Shown: positions 51,101 through 59,977 of the stretch, in pieces | Layout of the letters: each line of letters begins with the position of its first letter | Numbering within the stretch: position 1 is the first letter of the stretch | Assembly (NCBI GenBank): GCA_947624215.1 | Contig: CANQJJ010000003.1 | Location: 1-64,000, forward strand | Reading direction: 5' to 3' | Length of the DNA: 64,000 bases | Source of the DNA: an uncultured Clostridia bacterium | GTDB taxonomy: Bacteria > Bacillota > Clostridia > Christensenellales > Borkfalkiaceae | Notes under the pieces: generated by a model | The model's input: the letters and a program-made list of their open reading frames with translations, nothing else | Database searches by the model: none | Told to the model about the DNA's origin: nothing | Program-made: the position numbers and the translations under genes

Positions 51101-52021
51101 TTAAATGTTTTTGATGAGCAGCTGTGCGGGGATCTTATCCATGAAGATGACGTCGATCTTTCCCGCTTGCAGGGCGGCGAGGGCGGCGGCGTACGTCTTG
51201 TAGCGGGTGATCTCCGTCTCCGCGCCGAGCTTGATGTTGACGGTCTCTTTGTCGTCGTCTTCGCCCACTTCGTAGCTGTATCCCTCCGCTTTGAGGGCGG
51301 CCGAGGCGATGAGGTCTCCGCTCGTGCCCTCCTGCACGCCGATCTTCAGCCCGCTGAGATCTTTGAGGTTCTGATAGTCCGCGTCCTCGGCGCACACGAT
51401 GGAGAGGGTGGAGGAGGAGTATACATTTGAGAAATCTACCTCCTGCTTGCGCTCCTCGTTGATGGTCAGCCCTGCTGCGGCGAGGGCCTTGCCGTCTGCG
51501 GCGTTGAGGTGGGAGATGATGCTGTCGAAGGCGACGTCGTGGATGACGAGCTTGCATTTGAGATTTTCGGCCACCTGGCAGGCAATGGCGACGTCGATGC
51601 CCTGCAAGGTATACGCGCCCTCTTCGGCGGTGCCGTCCGAGACGGGATAGCCGCTCGTGTAGACGAACTCATAGGGGGCAAAGCCGGACTCGGTGTACAT
51701 GTCGACCGTCTCGGTGTAGGCGTCGAGGTCCCAGCTGAGTTTGAGGCCCTGCGGGGCGTCATGGGAGCTGTTTTCATCGGCGAGCCGGGTGTAGTAGTCG
51801 AAATATTTGTCCATCGTGCCGTCTTGCACCCACTTATCGACAACGGTGTTGACGGCGTCGGTCATGGCAGTATCGCCCTTTTTGAGTGCGATGCCGAAGT
51901 CTTCCTGCAAAAGATCTTGCGCGTCGTGGGAGACATAGTTGCCCGCGCCGGCACAGGCGCCTGCGAAGATGCAAACGGAGACGAGGGCGGCGGCGAGGGG
52001 AAGCAGAACTGTTTTTTTCAT
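51101..52021 (-). CDS. Amino-acid-binding lipoprotein with permuted domain order
   Basis: The 306-residue lipoprotein (signal peptide, lipobox Cys23) is the solute-binding subunit of the operon. The order of parts is unusual. Residues 41-80 (DFGIALKKGDTAMTDAVNTV, then VQDGTMDKYFDYY) match the segment that normally ends family-3 binding proteins. Residues 104-306 then follow the standard N-to-middle order: FAPYEF, GIDVAIACQVAENL, FDSIISHL, NEERKQEVDFSNVY, LKIGVQEGTSGD, and end at GKIDVIFMDKIPAQLLI, where the missing final segment would follow. This reads as a circular permutation or as a trimmed tandem duplication. RBS AAGGAAGG; good promoter. Confidence 0.85.
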   Translation of the reverse strand: MKKTVLLPLAAALVSVCIFAGACAGAGNYVSHDAQDLLQEDFGIALKKGDTAMTDAVNTVVDKWVQDGTMDKYFDYYTRLADENSSHDAPQGLKLSWDLDAYTETVDMYTESGFAPYEFVYTSGYPVSDGTAEEGAYTLQGIDVAIACQVAENLKCKLVIHDVAFDSIISHLNAADGKALAAAGLTINEERKQEVDFSNVYSSSTLSIVCAEDADYQNLKDLSGLKIGVQEGTSGDLIASAALKAEGYSYEVGEDDDKETVNIKLGAETEITRYKTYAAALAALQAGKIDVIFMDKIPAQLLIKNI

Positions 52022-52065
52022 GGGGATACCTTCCTTATGAGAGAATTGATTTTCAAAACAAAGGT

Positions 52066-52094
52066 ATCATAGCACAACGCGCGGCAAAGTGCAA
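52066..52094 (-). promoter_or_regulatory. Promoter of the amino-acid ABC operon
   Basis: Minus strand: TTGCAC (52094-52089), 17 bases, TATGAT (52071-52066). Confidence 0.78.
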
Positions 52095-52194
52095 CTATTT
52101 TTCGGGGGGAAAATGTATTTTTTTAGAATAAAATCGAAATTTTCTCGGATTTTATCTAATTTTATACATTTTCTCTGTATAAATTACATTTGGG

Positions 52195-53028
52195 GGATGA
52201 GAGCGAGGGGCTGTGTGGGACGAATGCTTGGCGCCCCTGTAAGGGGAGCTGGCCCGCGGCCCTTTGCGGGACTGAGGGGTTGCGGGGGGCGACAGGGCCC
52301 GTGTAAACGTCCCGCGCGCTCCGCGCGCGTCATTCTGAGCCGATAGAGTATATATGAGAGCGAACTGCCCATCCGCGAAGAATCTTGCTACGACCAAGCC
52401 CGTGTGAGCGCTCAAAGCATTTCTAATTACGTCACCCTGAACGTAGTTGAAGGGTCACCGCAGTCTTAAAAATAAGGTGATGTTTACTTCGCCTACGGCT
52501 CGTGTCGTGCTTGGAATCACAAATAGAAGCCTCGCGCGTTCGACGGGGCTCAACATGACGTATTTAGAACACATGGTCTGATTATCACACAGTCGGACTT
52601 CGTTCTTCGGGATCCTTCGGGGACAGCCGTCACGGACTTCGTATCGTCATTACGGCTCAGGATGACGCGCTTACCACCACGATAATGCGGTGATGTTTCG
52701 ACGGGGCTCAACATGACGTGATTATAGCACATGGGTTGCTTGTCAACAGTCGGACTGCGTATGAGGGGATACACTCGCTACGCTCGGTATGACACGCTTA
52801 CCACAACACAGACTGAAACCCTTTCGGCGCACAAGGGCAGTGCGCCACTTTCCCTTACAGGGACAGCGAGAGGGTTTTGCGCTTACCACACCGCGGACTG
52901 CGTATGAGGGGATACACTCAGCCCCTTACGGGGCCTCGGTATGACAGCGTAGACCCATGCCTACGGCGCGGTATGAGCGAACGCGACATCCCCCTCTGGT
53001 ATAAAGGGTGCGCCCAAGGCCGAACAAG
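52195..53028. repeat. Intergenic repeat mosaic 11
   Basis: Contents: two-hairpin element with GGCCCGC-type arms (52226-52280), ATTCT/AGAAT (52330-52400), ACCCT/AGGGT (52430-52460), ATGTT/AACAT with TACTTCGC insert (52478-52562), ATCCT/AGGAT (52590-52672), ATGTT/AACAT (52690-52722), GGTATGAC (52764-52800), GGCGCAC element (52812-52876), another GGTATGAC-type unit (52906-52950). No gene is visible. An A/T-rich 52100-52190 stretch precedes it. Confidence 0.78.
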
Positions 53029-53064
53029 AAAATAAGCCCTGCGTGAATCACACAAGGCTTATTT
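53029..53064. terminator. Possible bidirectional hairpin AAATAAGCC / GGCTTATTT
   Basis: Nine-bp stem with a 17-base loop and A/T-rich flanks. No gene ends close by, so it may insulate the following promoter from read-through. Confidence 0.45.
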
Positions 53065-53226
53065 CAATTGGGAGAGTGAAGAGGGGTGGCTGGGACCGCC
53101 CGTCCTTCACCTGCATTCTATCACGTCTCCCCGCAAAAATGCAACCTACTCTTCGCATTTTCCGCTCTCCTCCTCGGAAATGGCGGGGTAGAGTGCGGAT
53201 ATTTGTCTCTACTCACGGTAGAATGG

Positions 53227-53255
53227 TTGACAACCGCCCGTTTTTGCGCTATAAT
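53227..53255 (+). promoter_or_regulatory. Consensus promoter adjoining the XRE-gene start codon
   Basis: TTGACA (53227-53232), 17 bases, TATAAT (53250-53255). The ATG at 53263 is seven bases further on. Confidence 0.88.
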
Positions 53256-53262
53256 ACCTCAC

Positions 53263-53877
53263 ATGGAAGAAGAAAACCTTGCCCGCACCATCGGAACAAA
53301 TATCATGCGTCTCCGCAAGGTCACGGGCATGACCCAGCTCGAACTCGCCGAAAAACTCGGGTATTCCGATAAATCCGTCTCCAAATGGGAGCAGGGAAAC
53401 GGCATCCCCGACGTCAGAACGCTCCTGCAGATCGCCGAATTTTTCAACGTCAGCCTCGATGACCTCGTCAAAGAGCATACGGAAAAGCCCGTCATGCCCA
53501 AGAAGACGCGGGGCATCCGCCGCCTCATCATCGTCTTGCTCTCGGTGGGGCTGTGCTGGCTCACGGCCGTCATCTGCTTCGTCATCGGCGGCATCGTCTC
53601 CCCGGGGCTCGGGTTCCTTTGGCTCGCCTTCCTCTATGCCGTGCCCGCGTCCGCCATCGTCACGCTGGTATTCAGCTGTATCTGGAAATATAAACTTTTC
53701 CGCATCCTGAGCCTCTCCGTGCTCATCTGGACGGTGCTTACCTGCATCTACCTCACTGTTTTTGCCGTCCACGGCCCGCATCCCACGCTCTGGCTCATCT
53801 TTCTCATCGGGATCCCCCTCCAGCTGCTCGCACTCTTCTTCTTCGTGTGGTGGAGGCGGACTTCTCCCGAGAGATGA
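53263..53877 (+). CDS. XRE-family helix-turn-helix protein with membrane domain
   Basis: The 204-residue protein has an N-terminal XRE/Cro DNA-binding domain (IGTNIMRLRKVTGMTQLELA, then SVSKWEQGNGIPDVRTL) and four or five membrane segments from about residue 85, ending WWRR. Membrane-tethered XRE regulators are common in Firmicutes and may couple transcription to envelope state. The start is ATG 53263; a longer frame from 53086 would cross the promoter. It has no ribosome binding site and is a candidate leaderless mRNA. The next gene begins 60 bp later. Confidence 0.82.
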   Translation: MEEENLARTIGTNIMRLRKVTGMTQLELAEKLGYSDKSVSKWEQGNGIPDVRTLLQIAEFFNVSLDDLVKEHTEKPVMPKKTRGIRRLIIVLLSVGLCWLTAVICFVIGGIVSPGLGFLWLAFLYAVPASAIVTLVFSCIWKYKLFRILSLSVLIWTVLTCIYLTVFAVHGPHPTLWLIFLIGIPLQLLALFFFVWWRRTSPER

Positions 53878-53937
53878 CCCCGCTCCCTTGCCCGTTGCAG
53901 GCTTATGGCGGCAGGGGAGACCTAAAACGGAGGTACC

Positions 53938-55002
53938 ATGTCTGAGAAACAACCCTTTGATAAGACAATTCCCGCCTCGCGGAAGCAACGGCTCAGACGG
54001 GCGAAAACGCTCGCTCTCAGAAATGCCGCGACGGGGGTGGGAGCATTTGTCTCGGCCATCCTCGCCGTTCTGGCGCTCTTCGGCATCGTCGTTTTGCTCT
54101 TTGTGTATGAGTTCAGGAAGATGGACGTCTCGCTCTTCACCGTCCTGCTCGGCAGTTTCGCCGTGGGAACGCTCTCTTTGGCCCTTTTGGCCTTTTTCCT
54201 CATGCGCCTCAACGCGCATGCCGAAGCGCGGCGGCTGGACTTTCTCGAGCGGTGCGATTCCCCCGAGAGCTTCTTCGTGGGGGAGGGAACGCTCATGACT
54301 TTCACAGACGACGGCGTCGTGATACACGGCGAAAAGGGGGACCATGTCCGCATCCCATACGCCAAGATCCGCTTTTTCTGCGTCTGTTCGCGCAAGCGGG
54401 CGCACGAGAGGGGGGAGTGGACGGTCGTCATCGAGATGCCCGCCTCCTACCTCGCCAAAGTGGGTTCGGGGCATGAGGGCAACGCGCTCATCCAGACCGA
54501 CCTCAAAGACCGTCTCCTCGAGACCATCGCCGCCCACGGCAAGGAACTCTTGGGGGAGAAACGAAAGGCGGGCAAAGCGGGCAAGGCGGGGCGCTTCCGC
54601 GTGCGGGAAATGTTCTTCATGCCCAATCCAAGGCTCAGGCGGCGTGCGGCCATCATCATCGCGGGGGGCTGCGTGCTCATCGTGGGCGGCGTGCTCGTCG
54701 CCGTCTTCTTCGAGGTATGGCTCGGCGTGGTGCTCGTGCTCTTCGGCATCTTCCTGCTCGTGCGCGGCATTTTCAGCTACTTCCGTGCGCGCGCCCTGCT
54801 CGGGTTCTACGAGGAGGGGATCTATTGGATGGCGGCGGGACGGACGGACAGCCTCTTTCTGAAATGGGAGGAGATCGAAAAGCTCTCCCGCAACGAACAG
54901 GAGGGCGTCTTCCTCGCGCACTGCCCCTACGGCGTCTACCATTTCCCCTGCCCCGCGGGCTCGTGGGAATTCATCGAGGAAAATTACAAGGAAAAACTGT
55001 AA
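53938..55002 (+). CDS. Two-domain membrane protein, YcxB-like
   Basis: The 354-residue protein has an N-terminal cytosolic tail, a membrane helix pair (about 35-90) and a soluble beta-rich part (SFFVGEGTLMTFTDDGVVIHG, RIPYAKIRFFCV) of the YcxB-like or PH-like type. After a Lys/Gly-rich linker, a second membrane pair (about 240-290) is followed by a shorter similar part (ALLGFYEEGIYWMAAGR, LFLKWEEIEKL). It looks like an internal duplication. The start codon lies inside the recurrent word (GGAGGTACCATGTCTGAG), which also supplies the ribosome site. Function unknown; probably co-transcribed with the XRE gene. Confidence 0.7.
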   Translation: MSEKQPFDKTIPASRKQRLRRAKTLALRNAATGVGAFVSAILAVLALFGIVVLLFVYEFRKMDVSLFTVLLGSFAVGTLSLALLAFFLMRLNAHAEARRLDFLERCDSPESFFVGEGTLMTFTDDGVVIHGEKGDHVRIPYAKIRFFCVCSRKRAHERGEWTVVIEMPASYLAKVGSGHEGNALIQTDLKDRLLETIAAHGKELLGEKRKAGKAGKAGRFRVREMFFMPNPRLRRRAAIIIAGGCVLIVGGVLVAVFFEVWLGVVLVLFGIFLLVRGIFSYFRARALLGFYEEGIYWMAAGRTDSLFLKWEEIEKLSRNEQEGVFLAHCPYGVYHFPCPAGSWEFIEENYKEKL

Positions 55003-55040
55003 ACTGACGGGTGCGCACCTGCATGCGGGAGACGCGCACC

Positions 55041-55067
55041 TTTCGTGCCCTCGCAAGAGGGCGCTTC
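55041..55067 (+). terminator. Hairpin and T-rich tract before mcsA (possible attenuator)
   Basis: GTGCCCTC-GCAA-GAGGGCGC followed by TTCTTTTC, directly upstream of the mcsA ribosome binding site. It may terminate the upstream gene or attenuate mcsA. Confidence 0.55.
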
Positions 55068-55082
55068 TTTTCGGGAGGCTGT

Positions 55083-55571
55083 ATGCGCTGCAATGTCTGC
55101 GGGAGCGACCGCGCACAAATCTACAAGCGTACGGCGGATGGGCGGGAGACGACGCTCACCGTCTGCCCTGCCTGCTACCGCAAACTCTATCCCGAGGAGG
55201 GGAGCGGGGATTTTTTCACCTCCTTTTTGGGTCGCACCAAGGGCACCAAGGCCTGCGAGGGGTGCGGCACGACGCTCGAGGAATTCCGCCACACGGGGCT
55301 TTTGGGCTGTGCGGACTGCTACACGGCCTTCCGCGCGGAACTGCTCCCCACCATCCGCTATATCCAGGGCAAACTGCAACACGAGGGCAAGGCACCGAGC
55401 GGGACCGCCGACGCCCAATACGACACCGTGCGCGAACTCGCCGCGGTGCAGGAGGAGACCCGCAGGGCGCTCAGGCAGGCCGAGGAGCGGGGAGACAGCG
55501 GGGAGGCAGAGCGGCTCCGTGCCCGCCTTACCGCCGTCAACAAACTTCTCTATGGCGGGGAGGACGCATGA
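55083..55571 (+). CDS. mcsA: McsA, zinc-finger activator of the McsB arginine kinase
   Basis: The 162-residue protein has four CxxC pairs (CNVC, CPAC, CEGC, CADC), TGLLGCADCYTAFR, and a C-terminal UVR-like helix (AQYDTVRELAAVQEETRRAL). McsA activates McsB and in model Firmicutes modulates the repressor CtsR. The start at 55083 follows GGGAGG; an earlier in-frame start lacks both homology and a site. Its stop overlaps the mcsB start. The usual ctsR gene is absent upstream. Confidence 0.92.
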   Translation: MRCNVCGSDRAQIYKRTADGRETTLTVCPACYRKLYPEEGSGDFFTSFLGRTKGTKACEGCGTTLEEFRHTGLLGCADCYTAFRAELLPTIRYIQGKLQHEGKAPSGTADAQYDTVRELAAVQEETRRALRQAEERGDSGEAERLRARLTAVNKLLYGGEDA

Positions 55572-56614
55572 TGCAGCTTGCAGATTACGAGAGCGTCGCC
55601 GTCTCCACGCGCATCCGTTTGGCCCGCAACTTCAAAGACTATCCCTTCCCCGGGCGCCTCATCCGCGATACCCATGCCGAGGAACAGGCGGGCGAGATCA
55701 TCCGTCTGATCGCCGCGGAGCTCACGAGCATGGAGGATTTCAGGCTCTTCGAAATGGCAGACATCCCCGACGAAACGGCCGCCCTGCTCATCGAGCGCTA
55801 CCTCATCTCCAAGGACCTTCTCAGGCACCGCGCCATCGCCGCCGTGCTCGTCTCCGTCGACAGGAGCATCTCCGTCATGATCAACGAGGAGGACCATGTC
55901 CGCGAACAGTACTTCATGAAGGGGTACGATCTGAAACGCGCCTACGAGCGCATCGCGGGCATCGACGACATCATCTCCGATTCCATCCCCTTCGCATATG
56001 ATAGAGAGCTCGGATATCTCACGGCCTGTCCGTCCAACCTCGGCACGGGGCTGCGCGCCTCCGTCATGCTCTTTCTGCCCGCCCTCGCAAGGCGCGGCCT
56101 CATGAAGAAGCTCATCCCCGCGCTCACCCGCCTCGGGCTCACCGTGCGCGGCGTCTACGGGGAGGGGAGCGGCGCAGACGGCGACCTCTTCCAGATCAGC
56201 AACGAGGTCACGCTCGGGCTCTCCGAGGAGGAAGTGCTCTTCGGGGTGGAACAGGCGGTGGGCGTCATCGTGGAGGCAGAACTCTTGGAGCGGGAACGCA
56301 TGCTCGGCGAAGAGGGCATCGCGCTCAAAGACCGCCTACGCCGCTCGCTCGGCATCCTTCTGAGTTGCAGCCTGCTCGACGAAAAGGAACTCGTCCGCCG
56401 CATTGCAGACGTCAAGCTCGGCGTTGCGCTCGGGCTCTTCGGGAGCGAGGCGGGCACGGACGACCGCATGGAAAGGCTCGACGCGCTTGCCGTCGACCTC
56501 CGCCCCGCAAGCATGGAGCGGCTCGCAAAGCGCAGGCTCACCGAGGCGGAAGGGCAGGAGTTCCGCGCCGAATGCGTGAGAAAAAAGATCGGGGCCATGA
56601 AGTTCATTTTGTAA
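55568..56614 (+). CDS. mcsB: McsB protein-arginine kinase
   Basis: The 348-residue phosphagen-kinase-like enzyme phosphorylates arginines on damaged proteins and marks them for ClpCP. It has STRIRLARN, NEEDHVREQ, ACPSNLGTGLRASVM and the RGVYGEGSGADGDLFQISNE loop. The start is one of two adjacent ATGs (55568, 55571) behind GGGGAGG, overlapping mcsA. The recurrent word falls exactly on the conserved EEDHVR segment (55891-55906). A second copy stands in the gap to clpC (56633-56648). Confidence 0.95.
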   Translation: MMQLADYESVAVSTRIRLARNFKDYPFPGRLIRDTHAEEQAGEIIRLIAAELTSMEDFRLFEMADIPDETAALLIERYLISKDLLRHRAIAAVLVSVDRSISVMINEEDHVREQYFMKGYDLKRAYERIAGIDDIISDSIPFAYDRELGYLTACPSNLGTGLRASVMLFLPALARRGLMKKLIPALTRLGLTVRGVYGEGSGADGDLFQISNEVTLGLSEEEVLFGVEQAVGVIVEAELLERERMLGEEGIALKDRLRRSLGILLSCSLLDEKELVRRIADVKLGVALGLFGSEAGTDDRMERLDALAVDLRPASMERLAKRRLTEAEGQEFRAECVRKKIGAMKFIL

Positions 56615-56692
56615 GTTCCCCGCGGCCCGTCTTCGGACATGGGTGGGGGGAATGACGTCAACAAGACTCTTTTTGCGGAATTTTTCCGTGCA

Positions 56693-56723
56693 CTTTGACC
56701 TTTTTTGAAGGCCGCGCGTACAG
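56693..56723 (+). promoter_or_regulatory. clpC promoter with CtsR-like operator
   Basis: Reading the minus strand, CTTCAAA-AAA-GGTCAAA (56709-56693) fits the CtsR direct-repeat operator (RGTCAAA-NNN-RGTCAAA) with two mismatches in the first half. It overlaps the -35 TTGACC (56695-56700); a weak -10 (GTACAG) sits 17 bases later. Confidence 0.55.
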
Positions 56724-56735
56724 GGGGGAAATAGC

Positions 56736-59207
56736 ATGGATACATCCAAATTTTCCGAACATCTCGAACAGGTCGTGCTCGTCGCCGAGGAGGCGGCCAA
56801 GCGTTACCAGACGACGTACATCGGCAGTGAGCACATCGTGCTCGGCATGCTGTGCGTGAGCGACTGTACGGCGGGGCGCCTGCTCGATGAGGCGGGGGCG
56901 TCGCTCGAACGGTACACCGAGACCTTCAAGCGTGCGGTGCGCCACGATACGCCCGTCTACGGCTACACCCCGCGCACCAAGAAGATCTTCGACTGTGCCC
57001 TCGAGCTCGCATTGCAGGGGGGAGACTTCCACACCCTCGTCGGCACCGAACACATGCTGCTCGCCATCGTCATGAACGACGACTGTCTGGCCGTCTCCAT
57101 GCTGCGCGGCATCGGCGTGGACATCGGGGAACTCGAACGGCGGCTCGGGGAATTCGTCCACACGGACGACGACGAGAAATTCACGCCGCCCCCTCCGCGG
57201 ACGGAGCGCTTCCCCTTCCGGCAGGCTGCCTCCCTCCTGCCCGACGCCGAGGAGCAGCTCCCCTATATGCGCTACGGCACCGACCTCACCAAGCTCGCGC
57301 GCGAGGGCAAGCTCGACCCCGTCATCGGCCGCCACAAGGAGATCGAGAAGGTCATCCAGATCCTCTCCCGCCGCACCAAGAACAACCCCGTGCTCATCGG
57401 GGAGCCGGGCGTGGGCAAGAGCGCCGTCATCGAGGGGCTCGCGCGGGCCATCGTCGCGGGCGAGGTGCCCGAACTTCTCATCGGCAAGAAGGTCTTCTCG
57501 CTCAACATCACCGAGCTGTTGGCGGGGGCAAAGTATCGCGGCGACTTCGAGGAACGCCTCAAAGTGGTCACCGACGCCATCATGAAGGATAAGTCCATCA
57601 TCCTCTTCATCGACGAGATCCACATGATCGTGGGGGCGGGCTCTTCCAGCGAGAACAACATGGACGCCGCCAACATCTTGAAGCCCATGCTCGCCCGCGG
57701 CGAATTGCAGACGGTGGGCGCGACGACGACGGAGGAATACCGCAAATTCATCGAAAAGGACGCCGCCCTCGAGCGCAGGTTCACGCCCGTCATCGTCGAA
57801 CAGCCGAGCGTGGACGACGCCATCATCATCCTGCAAGGGCTCAAAGATAAGTATGAGGCCCACCACAACGTCGTCATCACCGACGCCGCCATCGAAGCGG
57901 CCGTGCGCCTCTCCGACCGCTACGTCACCGACCGCTTTTTGCCCGACAAGGCCATCGACCTCATCGACGAGGCGGCCTCGCGCGCGAGACTGAATTCCTA
58001 CAACGGCCCCGCCGAACTGCACGAGCTCGACGACAAGATCGCCCGTCTCTCCGCCGACAGACAGCGCGCCGCACGGTGGCAGGATTACGTCCGTGCCGCC
58101 AACCTCTCCAAGCAGATCGATGAACTCGGCAAGAAGCGGGATGCCCTGCGCAGCGAGTGGGAGCAGAAGCGCAACAATACCCACCTCTCCATCGGAACGG
58201 AGGACATCGCGGGCATCGTGAGCGACTGGACGGGGGTACCCGTGTCCAAGCTCACCGAGGCAGAGAGCGCCCGCCTCATGACGCTCGAGGAAGACCTCCA
58301 CCGCCGCATCGTGGGGCAGGACGAGGCCGTCTCCGCCGTAGCGCGTGCCATCCGCAGGGCCCGCGCCGGGCTCTCCGACCCCAACCGTCCCATCGGCTCC
58401 TTCATCTTTGTCGGCCCCACGGGCGTGGGCAAGACAGACCTCTCCAAGGCGCTCGCCGAGAGCATGTTCGGCGACGAACGCATGATGATCCGCCTCGACA
58501 TGTCGGAGTTCATGGAGAAGGGGTCGGTCACCAAGATCATCGGCGCCCCCCCGGGATATGTGGGCTACGACGACACGCAGGGGTGTCTCACCGAGCGCGT
58601 CAGGCGCAAGCCTTACTCCGTCGTCCTCTTCGACGAGATCGAAAAGGCGCACCCCGACGTCTTCAACATCCTCCTCCAGATCCTCGACGACGGCAGGCTC
58701 TCGGACAGCCGCGGGCGGGTGGTCTCCTTCAAGAACACCGTCATCATCCTCACCTCCAACGTGGGGGCGCACGAAGTCAAGGATACCGCCGCGCTCGGGT
58801 TCGGCGCCAAGGACGAGAGCAGTGCCCACGAGGAGATGAAGGAGAACATCGAAGACGCCCTCAAAAAGCAGTTCAAGCCCGAATTCTTGAACAGGATCGA
58901 CGAGATCGTCGTCTTCCATAAGCTCTCCAAGGAGGACGCCTCCAAGATCTGCGACCGCCTGCTCAAAGCGCTCTCCGAACGCCTCGCGGAGCAGGGCGTC
59001 ACGATGCGGGTGACCGACCGCGCCAAGGAGCGGCTCGTCGAGGAGGGCTACAACGAGGAGATGGGCGCCCGCCCCCTCAAACGGACGCTGCAACGGCTCG
59101 TCGAGGACCGTCTCTCCGAGGAACTTCTGAAACAGCCCGCCGCCGACGCCATCACCGTGCAGGTCGACTACGACGGCGAAAAGTTCGTCTTCAACGTGCG
59201 CTCCTGA
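56736..59207 (+). CDS. clpC: ClpC, AAA+ unfoldase partner of ClpP
   Basis: The 823-residue protein has the N-terminal double Clp_N repeat (1-145), AAA module 1 (Walker [27 protein letters not shown]), a UVR-bearing middle coiled coil, and AAA module 2 ([36 protein letters not shown]) with a C-terminal D2 small domain. This is the ClpC type that works with McsB-marked substrates and ClpP. Preceded by a CtsR-like operator and followed by a strong terminator. RBS GGGGGG. Confidence 0.97.
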   Translation: MDTSKFSEHLEQVVLVAEEAAKRYQTTYIGSEHIVLGMLCVSDCTAGRLLDEAGASLERYTETFKRAVRHDTPVYGYTPRTKKIFDCALELALQGGDFHTLVGTEHMLLAIVMNDDCLAVSMLRGIGVDIGELERRLGEFVHTDDDEKFTPPPPRTERFPFRQAASLLPDAEEQLPYMRYGTDLTKLAREGKLDPVIGRHKEIEKVIQILSRRTKNNPVLIGEPGVGKSAVIEGLARAIVAGEVPELLIGKKVFSLNITELLAGAKYRGDFEERLKVVTDAIMKDKSIILFIDEIHMIVGAGSSSENNMDAANILKPMLARGELQTVGATTTEEYRKFIEKDAALERRFTPVIVEQPSVDDAIIILQGLKDKYEAHHNVVITDAAIEAAVRLSDRYVTDRFLPDKAIDLIDEAASRARLNSYNGPAELHELDDKIARLSADRQRAARWQDYVRAANLSKQIDELGKKRDALRSEWEQKRNNTHLSIGTEDIAGIVSDWTGVPVSKLTEAESARLMTLEEDLHRRIVGQDEAVSAVARAIRRARAGLSDPNRPIGSFIFVGPTGVGKTDLSKALAESMFGDERMMIRLDMSEFMEKGSVTKIIGAPPGYVGYDDTQGCLTERVRRKPYSVVLFDEIEKAHPDVFNILLQILDDGRLSDSRGRVVSFKNTVIILTSNVGAHEVKDTAALGFGAKDESSAHEEMKENIEDALKKQFKPEFLNRIDEIVVFHKLSKEDASKICDRLLKALSERLAEQGVTMRVTDRAKERLVEEGYNEEMGARPLKRTLQRLVEDRLSEELLKQPAADAITVQVDYDGEKFVFNVRS

Positions 59208-59241
59208 GCTGGATAGAGCATACACATCTCTTTGCATAGAG

Positions 59242-59272
59242 AAAGCCGCCCGCGGTCTGCGGACGGCTTTTT
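59242..59272 (+). terminator. Terminator after clpC
   Basis: AAAGCCGCCCGC / GCGGACGGCTTT stem, then T run. It can also act for the convergent ung. A degenerate word copy (CAGATATGGTATGCC) follows at 59286. Confidence 0.88.
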
Positions 59273-59304
59273 GAATGCTCTCTTTCAGATATGGTATGCC
59301 TATT

Positions 59305-59976
59305 TTACGTCTCGTTGAGATCCCAATCGATGGGGGAGACGCCGTGCGACGAAAGATACGCGTTGGTCTTCGAGAAGTGGCGGCAGCCGAAGAACCCGTT
59401 GTAGGCCGAGAGCGGCGAGGGGTGCGCACATTCGAGCACGAGGTGTTTGCGCGCGTCGATGAGCGGCTTCTTCCTCCGCGCATTGCCTCCCCAAAGGATG
59501 AACACGAGGTGCTCCTTGTTTTGCGAGAGGAGCTCGATGACGGAGTCCGTAAACCAGCTCCACCCGCAGTTCGCGTGCGAATTGGCCTGGTGCGCCCGCA
59601 CCGTGAGCGCCGTGTTCATGAGGAGCACACCCTCCCTCGCCCACTTGGAGAGATCGCCCGAGCGGGGCGGCCCGTAACCCAGATCATCCTTCAACTCTTT
59701 GAACATGTTGACGAGTGACGGAGGCATGGGTACCCCCTTGGGCACGGAGAAGCACAGCCCGTGCGCCTGCCCGGGTTCGTGGTAGGGGTCCTGTCCGAGC
59801 AGGACGGCCTTCACGTTTGCATAGGGCGTGTAGCGGAAACAGTTGTAGAGGTCGTACATGTCGGGATACACCGTGCAGTGCGAATACTCATACTTCAAAA
59901 ATTCCCGTATTTTGAGGTAGCGCCCGTCGGCAAAGAGGGGAGCGAGGGGCTCGTTCCAATCGCCTAAATCTATCAT
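59305..59976 (-). CDS. ung: Uracil-DNA glycosylase
   Basis: The 223-residue family-1 enzyme removes uracil from DNA. Landmarks are the water-activating loop GQDPYH (61-66, Asp63), the uracil-binding LLMNTALTV and the HPSPLSA intercalation loop near residue 185. It starts one base after the stop of the nucleosidase gene, so the two form an operon. Confidence 0.96.
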   Translation of the reverse strand: MIDLGDWNEPLAPLFADGRYLKIREFLKYEYSHCTVYPDMYDLYNCFRYTPYANVKAVLLGQDPYHEPGQAHGLCFSVPKGVPMPPSLVNMFKELKDDLGYGPPRSGDLSKWAREGVLLMNTALTVRAHQANSHANCGWSWFTDSVIELLSQNKEHLVFILWGGNARRKKPLIDARKHLVLECAHPSPLSAYNGFFGCRHFSKTNAYLSSHGVSPIDWDLNET

Positions 59977-59977
59977 T

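Noticed and set aside
56658-59483. A 941-codon open frame antisense to clpC (and similar long ones antisense to pgi, the ABC exporter, argS, sugar-ABC ATPase and the proline-rich protein)
   Set aside because: The sense genes are clear family members. High GC keeps opposite frames open; the antisense products are His/Arg/Glu/Gly-rich with no motifs and no ribosome binding sites.
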